Notes: a model not told the origin generated them from the letters alone. DNA of 64,000 bases from Aliidiomarina indica (GCF_015354615.1 NZ_JACAVQ010000003.1:1-64000), one strand, 5' to 3'. Shown: positions 35,687 to 45,908, counted from the first letter of the stretch. Translations and numbers: made by a program.

Positions 35687-36634
35687 ATGTTTCTCTCAGG
35701 TAAATCGAACGCTATGTTAGGCATGTATCTTGCCCTCATGGTCATGGCTCTTTCGGTCACACAATCCACCCATGCACAAGACATTAGAGACGGCATCGGT
35801 GAAGAGTTTCATAAGGTATACGACGCCATTGAAGCCGCTGACGTGAAAGCGGCTGAGCGGGCTTTGAGTAGTTTGCGAAGAAGTCACGGTAATACCGCCG
35901 ACTATCACTTTCTCGACGGCCAAATAACCATGCTAAAGCTCAGCGATGCTTCGGTAATTCGAATGCCATTCATTGCCCGCGGCATGCGCAGAAGTTGGGA
36001 GCGCGCAGTTGAAATAGATCCAACACACGATGTGTCGCTGTTTAGCCTTGCTATGTACTACGCTGCTGCGCCGAGCATTGTTGGTGGCGACAATGATAAA
36101 GCGCTCGCTCTTTACCGCCAGTTAAAGGCCTTAGAAAGCGGCTGGCAGTATCCATTGCATGTCACTTTACTGGTAAATAATGAGGCCGAACATGATGAAG
36201 TTGAAGCTGCATTTGAGCGCTGGTTTGAAGCCTATCCAGAATTGATCAGCGCGCGCATGAACTATGTCTTTATGCGCAATAATGAAGATGATCGCAGTTC
36301 CGTGTACGCCCAGCTACAAATCATCGATCAGCTGATCGTCGAATACCCTGAGCAAGTCACTGACGAACAGCGCTCTCAAGTGGATTATCAGTGGGGGAAG
36401 ATGGCCGCGGAATCGGGTATCGCTCTTGAGGAAGGAAAAACTCGCCTTGTCGCACTACTAGACGAAGATCGCATTCCAGAAAACATTCGAGAAGGCTTTC
36501 TACATGCTCGCTTAAGTGCCATCTATCAGCAGCTTGGTGAGCAAGATAATGCAAAACGCCACTATGCGAGGGCTCAACATTTCGCCCGTGATGACAGCGA
36601 CCTTCAGGAATTGCTGAAGCGGTTAGATCCATAG
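35687..36634 (+). CDS. Exported tetratricopeptide-repeat protein
   Basis: 315 residues with a signal peptide ending near THAQD, so periplasmic or outer-membrane facing. Helical repeats of TPR type are seen: YDAIEAADVKAAERALSSL, SLFSLAMYYAAAPSIVGGDN near residue 125 (this VGGD segment is typical of a family of exported TPR proteins), and a last repeat LSAIYQQLGEQDNAKRHY. No enzyme motif. Probably a scaffold; partner unknown. A perfect 13-bp bidirectional terminator follows. Confidence 0.8.
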   Translation: MFLSGKSNAMLGMYLALMVMALSVTQSTHAQDIRDGIGEEFHKVYDAIEAADVKAAERALSSLRRSHGNTADYHFLDGQITMLKLSDASVIRMPFIARGMRRSWERAVEIDPTHDVSLFSLAMYYAAAPSIVGGDNDKALALYRQLKALESGWQYPLHVTLLVNNEAEHDEVEAAFERWFEAYPELISARMNYVFMRNNEDDRSSVYAQLQIIDQLIVEYPEQVTDEQRSQVDYQWGKMAAESGIALEEGKTRLVALLDEDRIPENIREGFLHARLSAIYQQLGEQDNAKRHYARAQHFARDDSDLQELLKRLDP

Positions 36635-36654
36635 CTATCAAGACAGTGCGTTTA

Positions 36655-36685
36655 GAAACGGCACTCCATTTAGGAGTGCCGTTTC
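36655..36685. terminator. Bidirectional terminator between the TPR and DUF3192 genes
   Basis: GAAACGGCACTCC, loop ATTTA, GGAGTGCCGTTTC: perfect 13-bp stem flanked by short T/A runs on either strand, between convergent genes ending at 36634 and 36726. Confidence 0.88.
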
Positions 36686-36725
36686 CATTGGGGTCTTTGA
36701 TGACTATGGGTGGTTTTAACGCGTT

Positions 36726-37103
36726 CTAGCCACGCTCGATAAGATCCAACTTACTAAATCCCCAACCGAGTAATTCGCCATTCGCGAAAACAAGCGGCGT
36801 GCACTCATCTTTGGTGGTCATGCCGTCCGCTGCCACGCGCTGTGTCCGGTAATACAGGACGCGATAATCAACACCCCCACGAGATAGGCGTTCGTCAAAA
36901 TCTGGAGTGCCCATCGCCATCAAAACGGCACTGGGTGAAGTTCCCATTTTTAGTTGCGCAATGGCCGCACGATTACTTTCTTCGCGCGCTTCAAAAGATA
37001 CAGACTCTTTGCTCACTCTCTTATCGCCATCGACAACAACAACGCAACCAGACAACAAACTAATCGAGAGAAAACCCGCAGTCAGCAACATGACACTTTT
37101 CAT
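36726..37103 (-). CDS. DUF3192 lipoprotein
   Basis: 125 residues from ATG 37103, preferred over an in-frame ATG at 37175 because GGAGC precedes it and the lipoprotein signal starts here. Lipobox LLSGC gives a Cys acyl-anchor near residue 20. The mature part has NRAAIAQLKMGTSPSAVLMA and MGTPDF, then YRVLYYRTQR and CTPLVFANGELLGWG, the DUF3192 (SmpA/OmlA-like fold) pattern. Function unknown; the fold is shared with BamE-type outer-membrane assembly factors. Confidence 0.88.
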   Translation of the reverse strand: MKSVMLLTAGFLSISLLSGCVVVVDGDKRVSKESVSFEAREESNRAAIAQLKMGTSPSAVLMAMGTPDFDERLSRGGVDYRVLYYRTQRVAADGMTTKDECTPLVFANGELLGWGFSKLDLIERG

Positions 37104-37334
37104 TTTTTTGCTCCAAGAATTCGATGCATTAAATAACGCAGTAATAGGTTCGGGAATACAAAATGTTATATTCAAGAATGAATAAGCAATTACCGTGCCA
37201 ACAGATTAAGTTCCGGATAATCAGCTGGTTACCGTTTTCTTGGGCAAGGGATAGTTTAGAAATAACCAATCATTAGCCATTTCCACTACGGCATCATGTG
37301 AAAATGACTAATGCACCCCATGTGAGACGCTCGC

Positions 37335-39320
37335 TTACACTCCCGCTTTTTTTAATCCTAAAACGAGCAAACGACGGTCGAGCCAGGCTTTGAAGCTATC
37401 CACAGTATCGAGCTGCATGCGTTTGATAAGCGGTTCATACTTATTCCCCGCAGTACCCTGTACTAAGGCCAGCATCAGGGTTTTTACCTTGCCCCAGCGC
37501 GTTCCTGTAGCGGCTTTAAGCTGTTTCAAAGCTTTGCCAATCTTGAGTTCGTCGTCGGTAAATTCACAGCCAAAGGGGAATGGTGGAAATAACTCCTTAG
37601 TCTGGAATTCATCCAACACCTCAGCGATCGCATCGGGTGTATTGTGTTGCCATTCCGCAGGTAAGGTGAAGGTCGGATCAACCTTGCCCGCTTTCTGAGC
37701 CTGTTTTAATAACTCAGATTGGAACCGTGAGTCAGCAATACGAATAAGCTCAAGGTAAACTGTTTCGTCATTTTTACCGCGCAGATCGGCAATCCCATAT
37801 TCGGTAATCACGATATCTCGCAAATGCCGAGGTATGGTGCAGTGACCATAAGAGAACACGATATTAGACTGCGTTTTTCCCGCCGATGTGCGGGTACTGC
37901 GAACAGTGAGAATGGAACGTGCGTTCTTTAATTCATGGGCCATGGCAACAAAGTTATACTGGCCGCCCACGCCACTTAATACCCGGCCATCTTCCAAGCC
38001 ATCTGACACCGCAGAGCCATCTAACGTGCATTGCATGGCTGAATTAATAAAACGACCATGTTGTCGTTGCGCAACTTTTAGCCGCTGATCACCAAAACGG
38101 TGGTCGGTTAAATCATTGATAAAATTGACACTGGTCATGCAAATGAGGTCGCGCTGCTTCGCACTTAGCTTTTCAAGCTTTTGATAAAAATTGCGCGGCC
38201 CAAGATAGAAGCCGCCATGCATTACCACCCCTTGGTCTAGCCGCGAGTCATTTACATCCTCAGGATAAGGTGACCCCTGATTCACTTTTGTCTGCAGATC
38301 CGCATCGGGATACACCTTACGACTCAAAATGCCGGCTTCCAGCAGGTAAATAAACCCATCGACCATCATTTCGCTGCACCCGTACAGTCCTTGCGTAAAT
38401 GGTTCGGTTCCACCCCATTCTGATGCCACCGGAAACCGCTGCGCGACATTTAACTGCTGGTAAAGTGCTTTCCATTCACCGTTATCCTGATGCCGTAAGC
38501 AGGTGCTATAGATTAAAGCAGCTCCCAAGGATCCAATACCTACTTGTAACGTGCCTGCATCTTTTAGCAAGGTACTGGCATAGAAGCCGATCAGGTGATC
38601 CGCATTACTGATAGGCGTTTGCGGTGCAGAAAAGAGCGGATAGTCTGAGCTTTCAGTTTCAAAAACAACATCGAAGGTATCCGTCGGTACCGCTGCATGG
38701 TGCCCAAAAAACGGAAGGTTTTGGTTACATTCCGCCACCAGGGCAATGGGGTTCGTATCGGTTTCTGCATCCCGCAGAGCGGCGAATAAATCTAACGACA
38801 AGTCTGGGTTACAGCTCAGACTAAAGTGATCCGGATAATTCGAGTCGGTATCCGGTGCAACCAATTGTCCAACAACATTGACCCCCAACGCTAAGATATC
38901 GCGCAGGGCATGGGTGTAGTTGGTGCAAATATAACGCCGTTGTTGTTCACTGTGATTAAGAAAACTCCCCGCCTGAAAGAAAAATTCCGACACTTTCACG
39001 TTGTCCGGGAGACGATGATTTACAACATCTCGTGCATATTCGAGCTCTGGGATATCGTCGTATAACCGCTCAACAAAAGGGTCCATAAAGCGTTTTTCCA
39101 GACCTGACGACGGTTTCGGAGCAAGCAACGATAGTGCCGTTACAATGTGGAGTTCAATCGAAGGGTCTTGCTTTGCCCGCTGGTACAAGGCATTGATAAA
39201 ATGAACCGGCTTGCCTAAACCAAGTGGCAATCCAATGGTGATTTTCTTGCCTACTTTTTGGATTACCCGATCAACACACAGATCACTACTTGATAACCGA
39301 TTCGGACGATCCTGCGACAT
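37335..39320 (-). CDS. Acetyl-CoA hydrolase/transferase family protein
   Basis: 661 residues from ATG 39320, 5 bases after AAGGAGG. The N-terminal half has the CoA-transferase glycine loop LQVGIGSLGAA; the C-terminal half has GVGGQYNF and the catalytic glutamate motif VITEYGIADLRGK. Members hydrolyse acyl-CoA or move CoA between acids such as acetate, succinate or 4-hydroxybutyrate; which applies here is unknown. Longer than the usual 430-500 residues because of extra sequence at both ends (a basic C-terminal helix region). Cytoplasmic, monocistronic. Confidence 0.88.
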   Translation of the reverse strand: MSQDRPNRLSSSDLCVDRVIQKVGKKITIGLPLGLGKPVHFINALYQRAKQDPSIELHIVTALSLLAPKPSSGLEKRFMDPFVERLYDDIPELEYARDVVNHRLPDNVKVSEFFFQAGSFLNHSEQQRRYICTNYTHALRDILALGVNVVGQLVAPDTDSNYPDHFSLSCNPDLSLDLFAALRDAETDTNPIALVAECNQNLPFFGHHAAVPTDTFDVVFETESSDYPLFSAPQTPISNADHLIGFYASTLLKDAGTLQVGIGSLGAALIYSTCLRHQDNGEWKALYQQLNVAQRFPVASEWGGTEPFTQGLYGCSEMMVDGFIYLLEAGILSRKVYPDADLQTKVNQGSPYPEDVNDSRLDQGVVMHGGFYLGPRNFYQKLEKLSAKQRDLICMTSVNFINDLTDHRFGDQRLKVAQRQHGRFINSAMQCTLDGSAVSDGLEDGRVLSGVGGQYNFVAMAHELKNARSILTVRSTRTSAGKTQSNIVFSYGHCTIPRHLRDIVITEYGIADLRGKNDETVYLELIRIADSRFQSELLKQAQKAGKVDPTFTLPAEWQHNTPDAIAEVLDEFQTKELFPPFPFGCEFTDDELKIGKALKQLKAATGTRWGKVKTLMLALVQGTAGNKYEPLIKRMQLDTVDSFKAWLDRRLLVLGLKKAGV

Positions 39321-39451
39321 CATGACCTCCTTCTCTTCAATTGGCATACGTTAAGTAAACGCTTGTATTTCCTAATGCGAATTATAGACAACCTATCTGA
39401 TTTGCGCGGGGATACTCAAAAAACTGACGAAATTAGTCTACGCTTTTTGCT

Positions 39452-40318
39452 ATGCGCTACTTATTATTGTTCATACTTTTACTCGGCCCTGTTTCTGCTT
39501 CCGCGGATAATCGTGAACGCACTGTCTGTGGCTTTCTGAAAGAGCGCCTGTATTTCTCACTTTGGAGCTCTCAGGCGCCCGCTCGGGATCCCGATCGCGT
39601 TACTCTGAACCCGCTTGTTGAGGCGGTCGAATTTGTCACCGATGACCAACGAACGCTCAGAGGATATCGCTATCGGGCACACAATGAGGATGATGAAACT
39701 GTTGAACCAAAAGGATATTTACTTGTAGCGATGGGCAATGCCATGGTCAGCGACCAAATGATTTCTACGCTTGCCCCTTATGCACGAGCGGGTTTCAACG
39801 CTTACGTTTTTGATTACCGAGGCTATGCAGACTCAGAGGGGCGCCGGCGCATCAACGCCATCGTAAAAGATTACGAGGAAATCATTTCGAACTTTTCTGA
39901 GCAGTATTCGGGCGGACTTCTTTATGGCACATCGTTGGGCGGCCTCGTTATCTTGAATGCCATCAGTGAACATGCCAACTTTACGCGCGCAGTGATCGAC
40001 TCAAGCCCATCGCGTTTGTCGGACCATGGTTGTCCGCAACGTCTTGATGCGATCAATCATGTCACCGAAGATAACGCGAGCAAGTTATTTGTCATTACCG
40101 GCGCACGCGATCGGGTTCTAAACGACAGTATGACCGCTCCCCTTCGGCAACGAGCAGACGAAGTAGGTGCTCGCACCCATCACGGCGAACAGTTTGATCA
40201 TCCTTTTATGGATGCGGGACCCGTTCATCAGCAACGACAACAACTCATTTTTGACTTTCTTACGCAAGAAAAGGAGGAAACATCGCTAAATAACGGCGAA
40301 AACACCCCCGCGCATTGA
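39452..40318 (+). CDS. Exported alpha/beta hydrolase
   Basis: 288 residues, signal peptide MRYLLLFILLLGPVSASA. Alpha/beta-hydrolase landmarks: FDYRGYADSEG (oxyanion region), nucleophile elbow GTSLGG near residue 165, an acidic candidate in TGARDRVLND, and the catalytic His region EQFDHPFM. Substrate unknown; lipase or esterase activity is possible. Located upstream of ybiT in the same direction, 53 bases apart. Confidence 0.85.
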   Translation: MRYLLLFILLLGPVSASADNRERTVCGFLKERLYFSLWSSQAPARDPDRVTLNPLVEAVEFVTDDQRTLRGYRYRAHNEDDETVEPKGYLLVAMGNAMVSDQMISTLAPYARAGFNAYVFDYRGYADSEGRRRINAIVKDYEEIISNFSEQYSGGLLYGTSLGGLVILNAISEHANFTRAVIDSSPSRLSDHGCPQRLDAINHVTEDNASKLFVITGARDRVLNDSMTAPLRQRADEVGARTHHGEQFDHPFMDAGPVHQQRQQLIFDFLTQEKEETSLNNGENTPAH

Positions 40319-40371
40319 ATGATCGGCCTAAATCGCGTAGATTGCGCACCTCTTTATCACTTGTCTAATTT

Positions 40372-41976
40372 TTGAGTACCCATTTCGTGATTTCAGCTGC
40401 AAATATCACCATGCAATTTGGTGCAAAACCTCTGTTCGAGAATATCTCCGTTAAATTCGGCAATGGCAACCGCTATGGTCTGATTGGTGCGAATGGGTGT
40501 GGCAAATCCACGTTTATGCGTATTTTAAGTGGCGATCAAGAGCCCTCTTCAGGCAACGTGTCCGTGAGTCCGGGCCTACGGGTCGGTAAGTTACGTCAGG
40601 ACCAGTTTGCCTATGAAGCCTTTACGGTGGTTGATACGGTGATCATGGGTCATGAGACGCTGTGGGCCATCAAGGAAGAGCGCGATCGCATCTATGCCGG
40701 CGATATGAGTGAAGAAGATGGCATGCGAGTCGGCGACCTGGAAGTAGAGTTCGGAGAGCTCGATGGATATACCGCCGAGCCGCGTGCTCAGGAGCTTTTG
40801 ATTGCGCTTGGTATTCCTATTGAGCAACATTTCCAGCCGATGTCTGCACTCGCGCCAGGCCTTAAGATTCGTGTGTTATTGGCGCAGGTACTGTTCTCTG
40901 ATCCCGACATTATGTTGCTCGACGAACCGACCAATAACTTGGATATCAATACCATTCGCTGGCTTGAAAATGTATTGGCCGAGCGCCAAAGTACCATGAT
41001 TATTATTTCTCACGATCGCCACTTTCTGAACAGCGTGTGTACGCATATGGCCGATATAGACTACGGCGAACTGCGGCTGTACCCGGGTAACTATGACGAT
41101 TACATGTTTGCGTCAACTCAGGCTCGCGAACAGTTGCTGCAAGATAATGCCAAGAAGAAAGATAAGATTGCCGAATTGCAAAGCTTCGTGAGTCGATTCT
41201 CTGCAAATGCATCCAAAGCAAAACAGGCCACCTCGCGCGCTCGTCAAATCGAAAAGATTCAACTCGACGAAGTAAAAGCGTCAAGTCGCATGAGCCCTTA
41301 CATTCGGTTTGAGCAACAGAAAAAGCTGTACCGACAAGCCTTGGAAGTAAATAAACTAAGTAAATCTTTTGCTGATAACACGATATTGAAACAGGTGTCG
41401 ACGCATATCGAAGTCGGCGAGAAAGTCGCTATTTTAGGGGCCAACGGGGTCGGTAAAACCACCCTGCTCAAATGTCTGATGGGTGATTATGCCCTTGATA
41501 GCGGCAGCTACAAATGGTCTGAAAATGCCAATATCGGCTACTGCCCACAAGATCACGGCAATATGTTCGAGCAAGATTTAACGGTGTTCGAGTGGATGAG
41601 CCAGTGGATGCAACCTCAACACGACGAACAGAACGTTCGCGGCGTATTAGGCCGCATGCTGTTTTCTCAAGATGACATCAAAAAGCCGGTGAAGATCTTA
41701 TCTGGTGGCGAAAAAGGCCGCATGATTTTCGGAAAATTGATTCTACAGACACCGAATATCCTTGTTATGGATGAGCCAACCAACCACTTAGATATGGAAT
41801 CCATTGAGTCTCTCAACCTTGCGCTTGAGAACTACAAAGGCACCTTGTTGTTTGTCAGTCACGATCGCGAATTTGTGTCTTCATTGGCCAATCGCATTAT
41901 TGAAATCACCGACGAAGGTATCCGTGACTTTGCCGGTAGCTACGACGACTACTTGCGATTACACGACCGGGCATAA
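40372..41976 (+). CDS. ybiT: ABC-F translation factor YbiT
   Basis: 534 residues as listed from TTG 40372; GTG 40387 is a likely alternative start because it gives [12 protein letters not shown], matching E. coli YbiT. Two ABC domains lie in one chain: Walker [10 protein letters not shown] and GANGVGKTT, signatures [13 protein letters not shown] and LSGGEKGRM, Walker [12 protein letters not shown] and [11 protein letters not shown]. Between them is the arm/linker with [20 protein letters not shown]. No membrane segment: it acts on the ribosome E site to rescue or tune translation, as shown for ABC-F relatives. Confidence 0.95.
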   Translation: MSTHFVISAANITMQFGAKPLFENISVKFGNGNRYGLIGANGCGKSTFMRILSGDQEPSSGNVSVSPGLRVGKLRQDQFAYEAFTVVDTVIMGHETLWAIKEERDRIYAGDMSEEDGMRVGDLEVEFGELDGYTAEPRAQELLIALGIPIEQHFQPMSALAPGLKIRVLLAQVLFSDPDIMLLDEPTNNLDINTIRWLENVLAERQSTMIIISHDRHFLNSVCTHMADIDYGELRLYPGNYDDYMFASTQAREQLLQDNAKKKDKIAELQSFVSRFSANASKAKQATSRARQIEKIQLDEVKASSRMSPYIRFEQQKKLYRQALEVNKLSKSFADNTILKQVSTHIEVGEKVAILGANGVGKTTLLKCLMGDYALDSGSYKWSENANIGYCPQDHGNMFEQDLTVFEWMSQWMQPQHDEQNVRGVLGRMLFSQDDIKKPVKILSGGEKGRMIFGKLILQTPNILVMDEPTNHLDMESIESLNLALENYKGTLLFVSHDREFVSSLANRIIEITDEGIRDFAGSYDDYLRLHDRA

Positions 41977-42056
41977 GCTACAGCCCTTAGCACGCAAGCG
42001 TTATAGCTCGGTGTTAAGTTAAGTTTCCGGTAATTTCGAAACGCTGATTTGATATT

Positions 42057-42106
42057 CTCCTCTTTTTGACTAGCCTTTTAAGGTTAATACATAAAGAAAA
42101 GAGGAG
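42057..42106 (+). promoter_or_regulatory. Self-complementary ectA leader that can pair the ribosome-binding site
   Basis: CTCCTCTTTT (42057-42066) is exactly complementary to AAAAGAGGAG (42097-42106), which contains the ectA Shine-Dalgarno sequence; a T-G pair extends the stem to 11 bp around a 28-base loop. If the transcript starts upstream of 42057, translation could be masked. If the -10 is GATATT at 42051, the left arm would be largely absent, so the start point decides it. Confidence 0.4.
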
Positions 42107-42119
42107 ATATGTCTGCGCT

Positions 42120-42632
42120 ATGGCGTTAGAGCCCAAAGAAGAAAGTGACACGATAAAATTAGGTATTCCGCAATCCACAGATGCTTCTGCGGTACACCTG
42201 CTCATCCAGAATAGCCCGCCATTAGATACGAACTCACTCTACTGCAATCTGTTGCAGACAAGCCATTTCGCCAAAACTGCCATTGTGGCAAAGATGAATA
42301 ACGACGTTGTTGGATTTGTTTCCGGGTATATAAAACCGGAACAGCCCGATACGTATTTTCTATGGCAGGTGGTTGTCGGTGAGGCTGCTCGAGGTCGGGG
42401 CTTAGCAAAACGAATGATCACCGCGCTATTTCAGCGTGACCATTTTGCGAACGTTCGTTGGCTTGAAACAACCATTACCCCTGATAACAAAGCCTCGCAA
42501 CGTCTTTTCGAATCTTTGGCGGAAGGCTGGCAAGCACACATAGATGTGCGCGTGCTCTTTGAAAAAGAAGCCCACTTTGCGGGCCAGCACGAAAGCGAGG
42601 AACTCTACCGGATTGGCCCGGTGAATCCTTAA
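42120..42632 (+). CDS. ectA: L-2,4-diaminobutyrate N-acetyltransferase
   Basis: 170 residues from ATG 42120. GNAT fold with GFVSGYIKPEQPDTYFLWQV, the acetyl-CoA loop GEAARGRGLAKRM, and ETTITPDNKASQRLF, all EctA signatures. It makes N-gamma-acetyl-diaminobutyrate, the second step of ectoine synthesis. The GAGGAG site (42101-42106) is 13 bases before ATG 42120 but only 2 before an out-of-frame ATG at 42109 that opens a six-codon peptide (MSALWR) ending inside ectA. An in-frame TTG at 42066 is less likely. First gene of ectABC-ask. Confidence 0.95.
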   Translation: MALEPKEESDTIKLGIPQSTDASAVHLLIQNSPPLDTNSLYCNLLQTSHFAKTAIVAKMNNDVVGFVSGYIKPEQPDTYFLWQVVVGEAARGRGLAKRMITALFQRDHFANVRWLETTITPDNKASQRLFESLAEGWQAHIDVRVLFEKEAHFAGQHESEELYRIGPVNP

Positions 42633-42686
42633 CCTAATTTACATTGATTTCTTATGTTTATTTTTCACGTAGATACGGAGTAAAGA

Positions 42687-43967
42687 ATGAATATTTTTGA
42701 GGAAGTTGAATCTCAAGTACGTTCCTATTCACGTTCATTTCCTACGGTTTTTACCACAGCGAAGAACGCTCGTTTGCATAGTCGTGACGGTCAAAGCTAC
42801 ATCGACTTTTTAGCGGGTGCAGGCACCCTCAATTACGGTCACAACAACGACCATTTCAAACAGCCGCTCCTTGATTACATTCAAGCTGATGGGATTACCC
42901 ACGGCTTAGATATGTATACAGACGCGAAAGAAGGGTTTTTAAACGCGTTTACCGATATTGTCATGCGTCCCCGGGATATGGATTACAAAGTACAGTTCAC
43001 CGGTCCAACCGGCACCAACGCTGTCGAAGTTGCCTTGAAAATTGCCCGTAAAGCAAAAGGACGGACGGGTATCGTTTCCTTTACCAACGGATACCACGGC
43101 TGCACTTTAGGATCTCAAGCAGTGACAGGTAATAAAGGACAGCGCTCAGGTGCAGTGGTCTCGCTCGGTGATGTTACCCGCATTCCATACGACGACTATG
43201 GTGACGAGAGCGATGATTTTATGGGCCTTAAGTTACTCGACCAAATGCTGTGCGATCCGGGCAGCGGTGTTGAAGTTCCGGCAGGTGTGATCGTCGAAAC
43301 CGTGCAAGGTGAAGGTGGCTTGAATGCGGCGCGCATGCTTTGGCTGCAACAGTTAGAGAGCCTTTGTCGGAAACACGACATGCTGTTGATCATTGATGAT
43401 ATCCAAGCTGGGTGCGGACGCACAGGTACTTTCTTTAGCTTTGAGCCTGCAGGTATTAAGCCCGATATCGTAACCTTATCGAAATCATTGAGTGGCTACG
43501 GCTTGCCGTTCGCTATCACCCTACTTCGCCCCGAACTCGATAACTGGGAACCGGCTGAACATAACGGTACCTTCCGCGGCAACAACTTAGCCTTTATCAC
43601 TGCGCGCGTTGCGCTCGAAAAGTATTGGCAAACAGACGATTTCAGTGACGAAATTAAAACCAAAGCCAAGGTGATCGAGGAGCGTTTTCAGCGCATTATT
43701 GACAGCTCAGACGAATCGATGACCCTAAAAGGACGAGGCATGATGCGTGGTATCGGTATGCCAAATGGCGATCTTGCCAGCGCAGTCTGCAAACATGCAT
43801 TTAAAAACGGACTCATTGTTGAAACCAGTGGTTCATGGGGTGAAGTTGTGAAGTGTCTTTGCCCGCTCACGATACCCATGGCTGATTTGAACGAAGGCTT
43901 AGATATTCTCGAAGATGCCTTTGATCAGGTTCTCAATAAAAAACACGATCAAGCAAAAGCAAGTTAA
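42687..43967 (+). CDS. ectB: Diaminobutyrate-2-oxoglutarate transaminase
   Basis: 426 residues. A class III aminotransferase: GPTGTNAVEVALKIARKAKG, the PLP-region FTNGYHGCTLGS, Asp in LLIIDDIQAGCGRTG, and the PLP lysine in TLSKSLSGYG. It converts aspartate semialdehyde to L-2,4-diaminobutyrate with glutamate as amino donor, the first dedicated ectoine step. Usual family length is about 420. It starts 54 bases after ectA. Confidence 0.97.
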   Translation: MNIFEEVESQVRSYSRSFPTVFTTAKNARLHSRDGQSYIDFLAGAGTLNYGHNNDHFKQPLLDYIQADGITHGLDMYTDAKEGFLNAFTDIVMRPRDMDYKVQFTGPTGTNAVEVALKIARKAKGRTGIVSFTNGYHGCTLGSQAVTGNKGQRSGAVVSLGDVTRIPYDDYGDESDDFMGLKLLDQMLCDPGSGVEVPAGVIVETVQGEGGLNAARMLWLQQLESLCRKHDMLLIIDDIQAGCGRTGTFFSFEPAGIKPDIVTLSKSLSGYGLPFAITLLRPELDNWEPAEHNGTFRGNNLAFITARVALEKYWQTDDFSDEIKTKAKVIEERFQRIIDSSDESMTLKGRGMMRGIGMPNGDLASAVCKHAFKNGLIVETSGSWGEVVKCLCPLTIPMADLNEGLDILEDAFDQVLNKKHDQAKAS

Positions 43968-44015
43968 CGAAACAACGAGTCTACTAAAACGATTAAGCAA
44001 TAAAGGAGTAATTAC

Positions 44016-44414
44016 ATGATTGTTCGCACACTTGAAGCGTGCCGAAATTCAAACCGAAAGGTTGATGGTGAAACGTGGAACAGCGTCCGCATGTCGCTAA
44101 AAGACGACAATATGGGCTACTCGTTTCATATCACTACGATTTATGCCAATACCGAAACACCGATTCACTACAAGAATCATTTAGAGACCGTGTATTGCAT
44201 CTCCGGTGAAGGGTCAATTCTCGATAAGGCAACCGGTATCGAGCACCCCATAAAGCCTGGCACAGTGTATATGCTGAACAACCACGACGATCACATTCTG
44301 AAGGCCAAATCTGAATTACAAATGGCCTGTGTCTTTAACCCACCGTTGAACGGTAAGGAAACTCACGGAGAAGATGGAGCATATCCATTAGAGGCTGAGG
44401 CTGTTACCGATTAG
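44016..44414 (+). CDS. ectC: L-ectoine synthase
   Basis: 132 residues, a single cupin. [16 protein letters not shown] starts it, [20 protein letters not shown] carries the cupin metal ligands (Glu and Tyr; His lies further on in NNHDDHIL), followed by the family's [12 protein letters not shown] and [12 protein letters not shown]. It cyclises N-gamma-acetyl-diaminobutyrate to ectoine, an osmoprotectant. AAAGGAG precedes ATG 44016. Confidence 0.97.
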   Translation: MIVRTLEACRNSNRKVDGETWNSVRMSLKDDNMGYSFHITTIYANTETPIHYKNHLETVYCISGEGSILDKATGIEHPIKPGTVYMLNNHDDHILKAKSELQMACVFNPPLNGKETHGEDGAYPLEAEAVTD

Positions 44415-44468
44415 TTGCCGTCTCATATAAGCGTTCAACGTTAAACTCACAGAGCAAAAGGGGAAGCA

Positions 44469-45908
44469 ATGATGCAAGGTCATACAGTCGAAAAAATTGG
44501 TGGAACGTCCATGAGCGATTATGAGGCAGTTCGGAACAATATTATTGATTTGAACCGACCGCCCCATGCTCTGTACAACCGTGTGTTTGTTGTGTCCGCG
44601 TATTCGGGCACAACAAACGGGTTGCTTGAAGATGCATCAACAAACAAGCCGGGCGTTTATGCCTTGTTTGCGAATGATGACTCCGATGCACGTTGGAGTG
44701 ATCGTCTCACTGAAGTAGCCGATGAAATGCTGGAGCGAAACCGGTCTCTTTTTTCCGATGAGCATACACGCCGTCAAGCCGATCAACTGGTTAATGATCG
44801 CATTGAAGGGATTCGCAACTGCTTGCTCGATCTACAACGGATTTGTTCTTGCGGCCATTTCCAACTTGAAGAGCACTTATCGACCGTGCGCGAAATGCTT
44901 GCCGGTCTTGGTGAGGCGAACAGCGCATTTAACTTAGCGCTTTTAATGCAAAGTGAAGGGGTAAATGCACGCTTTGTAGATTTAACGGGGTGGCAGGACA
45001 CCACGCCACTCTCTTTAAACGAAAAGATAAAGAAGGAACTTGAGGGCTATGACTTTAGCAAAGAGATGCTCATCGTCACCGGATATGCCCATTGCAAGGA
45101 GTCGATGTTAAGCTCCTATGGGCGCGGGTACAGTGAAATTACCTTTAGTAAAATTGCTGAAATTACCGATGCCACAGAAGCCATTATCCATAAGGAATAT
45201 CATTTATCGTCAGCAGACCCCAAAGTCGTTGGTGACGATCGCGTTAGCCCGATTGGTCGCACCAATTATGATGTGGCCGATCAGCTTTCGTTGATTGGTA
45301 TGGAGGCTATTCACCCGAAATCAGCAAAAGGTTTACGCAAGAAAAATATTCCTCTGCGGGTAAAAAACACCTTCCAGCCAGATCATGATGGCACATTAAT
45401 TACCAACGATTACGTAAGCGACAAGCCGTGCGTCGAAATTGTTGCAGGTAAACATAACGTGTTTGCACTTGATGTTTTTGACCAAGATATGACCGGCGAG
45501 CAAGTGCACTTTTTGAATATTCAGCAAATCGCCCAAGAGTGCAAGGTCTCCTTGCTTGCTCGTGAGCACAACGCAAATACAGTCACTTTGTATATTAGTA
45601 GCGGCTTTCAAGGCATCAACAAACTGAAAAAACGGCTACAAGATAACTATGTCAACGCAGAGATCTCGAGCCGTAAAGTCGCTGTGATCTCCGTCATTGG
45701 TAGTGATATGAATGTGCCGGGAATTTTAGCTGATGTGAGTAATGCTTTGGCCGATGATGATATTAGCATCTTGGCGATCCAGCAAGGGATGCGCCAAGTC
45801 GACATTCGCGTGATTGTAAGCAATGACAGCTATAAAGATGCTATTCGCGCTCTGCACCGCAAGTTCTTTGAGCAAAACAAAGCCGCGCGGAAACACAAAG
45901 TGGCTTAA
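44469..45908 (+). CDS. ask: Aspartokinase of the ectoine cluster (Ask_Ect type)
   Basis: 479 residues. The kinase N-terminus has VEKIGGTSMSDYEAVRNNI and RVFVVSAYSGTTNGLLE. Then GRGYSEITFSKIAE, HKEYHLSSADPKVVG and the C-terminal ACT modules (SLLAREHNANTVTLYIS; VISVIGSDMNVPGILADVSN). It phosphorylates aspartate to feed aspartate semialdehyde into ectoine. Ask_Ect forms are less feedback-inhibited than household aspartokinases. The stop TAA overlaps that of the convergent dbpA. Confidence 0.95.
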   Translation: MMQGHTVEKIGGTSMSDYEAVRNNIIDLNRPPHALYNRVFVVSAYSGTTNGLLEDASTNKPGVYALFANDDSDARWSDRLTEVADEMLERNRSLFSDEHTRRQADQLVNDRIEGIRNCLLDLQRICSCGHFQLEEHLSTVREMLAGLGEANSAFNLALLMQSEGVNARFVDLTGWQDTTPLSLNEKIKKELEGYDFSKEMLIVTGYAHCKESMLSSYGRGYSEITFSKIAEITDATEAIIHKEYHLSSADPKVVGDDRVSPIGRTNYDVADQLSLIGMEAIHPKSAKGLRKKNIPLRVKNTFQPDHDGTLITNDYVSDKPCVEIVAGKHNVFALDVFDQDMTGEQVHFLNIQQIAQECKVSLLAREHNANTVTLYISSGFQGINKLKKRLQDNYVNAEISSRKVAVISVIGSDMNVPGILADVSNALADDDISILAIQQGMRQVDIRVIVSNDSYKDAIRALHRKFFEQNKAARKHKVA

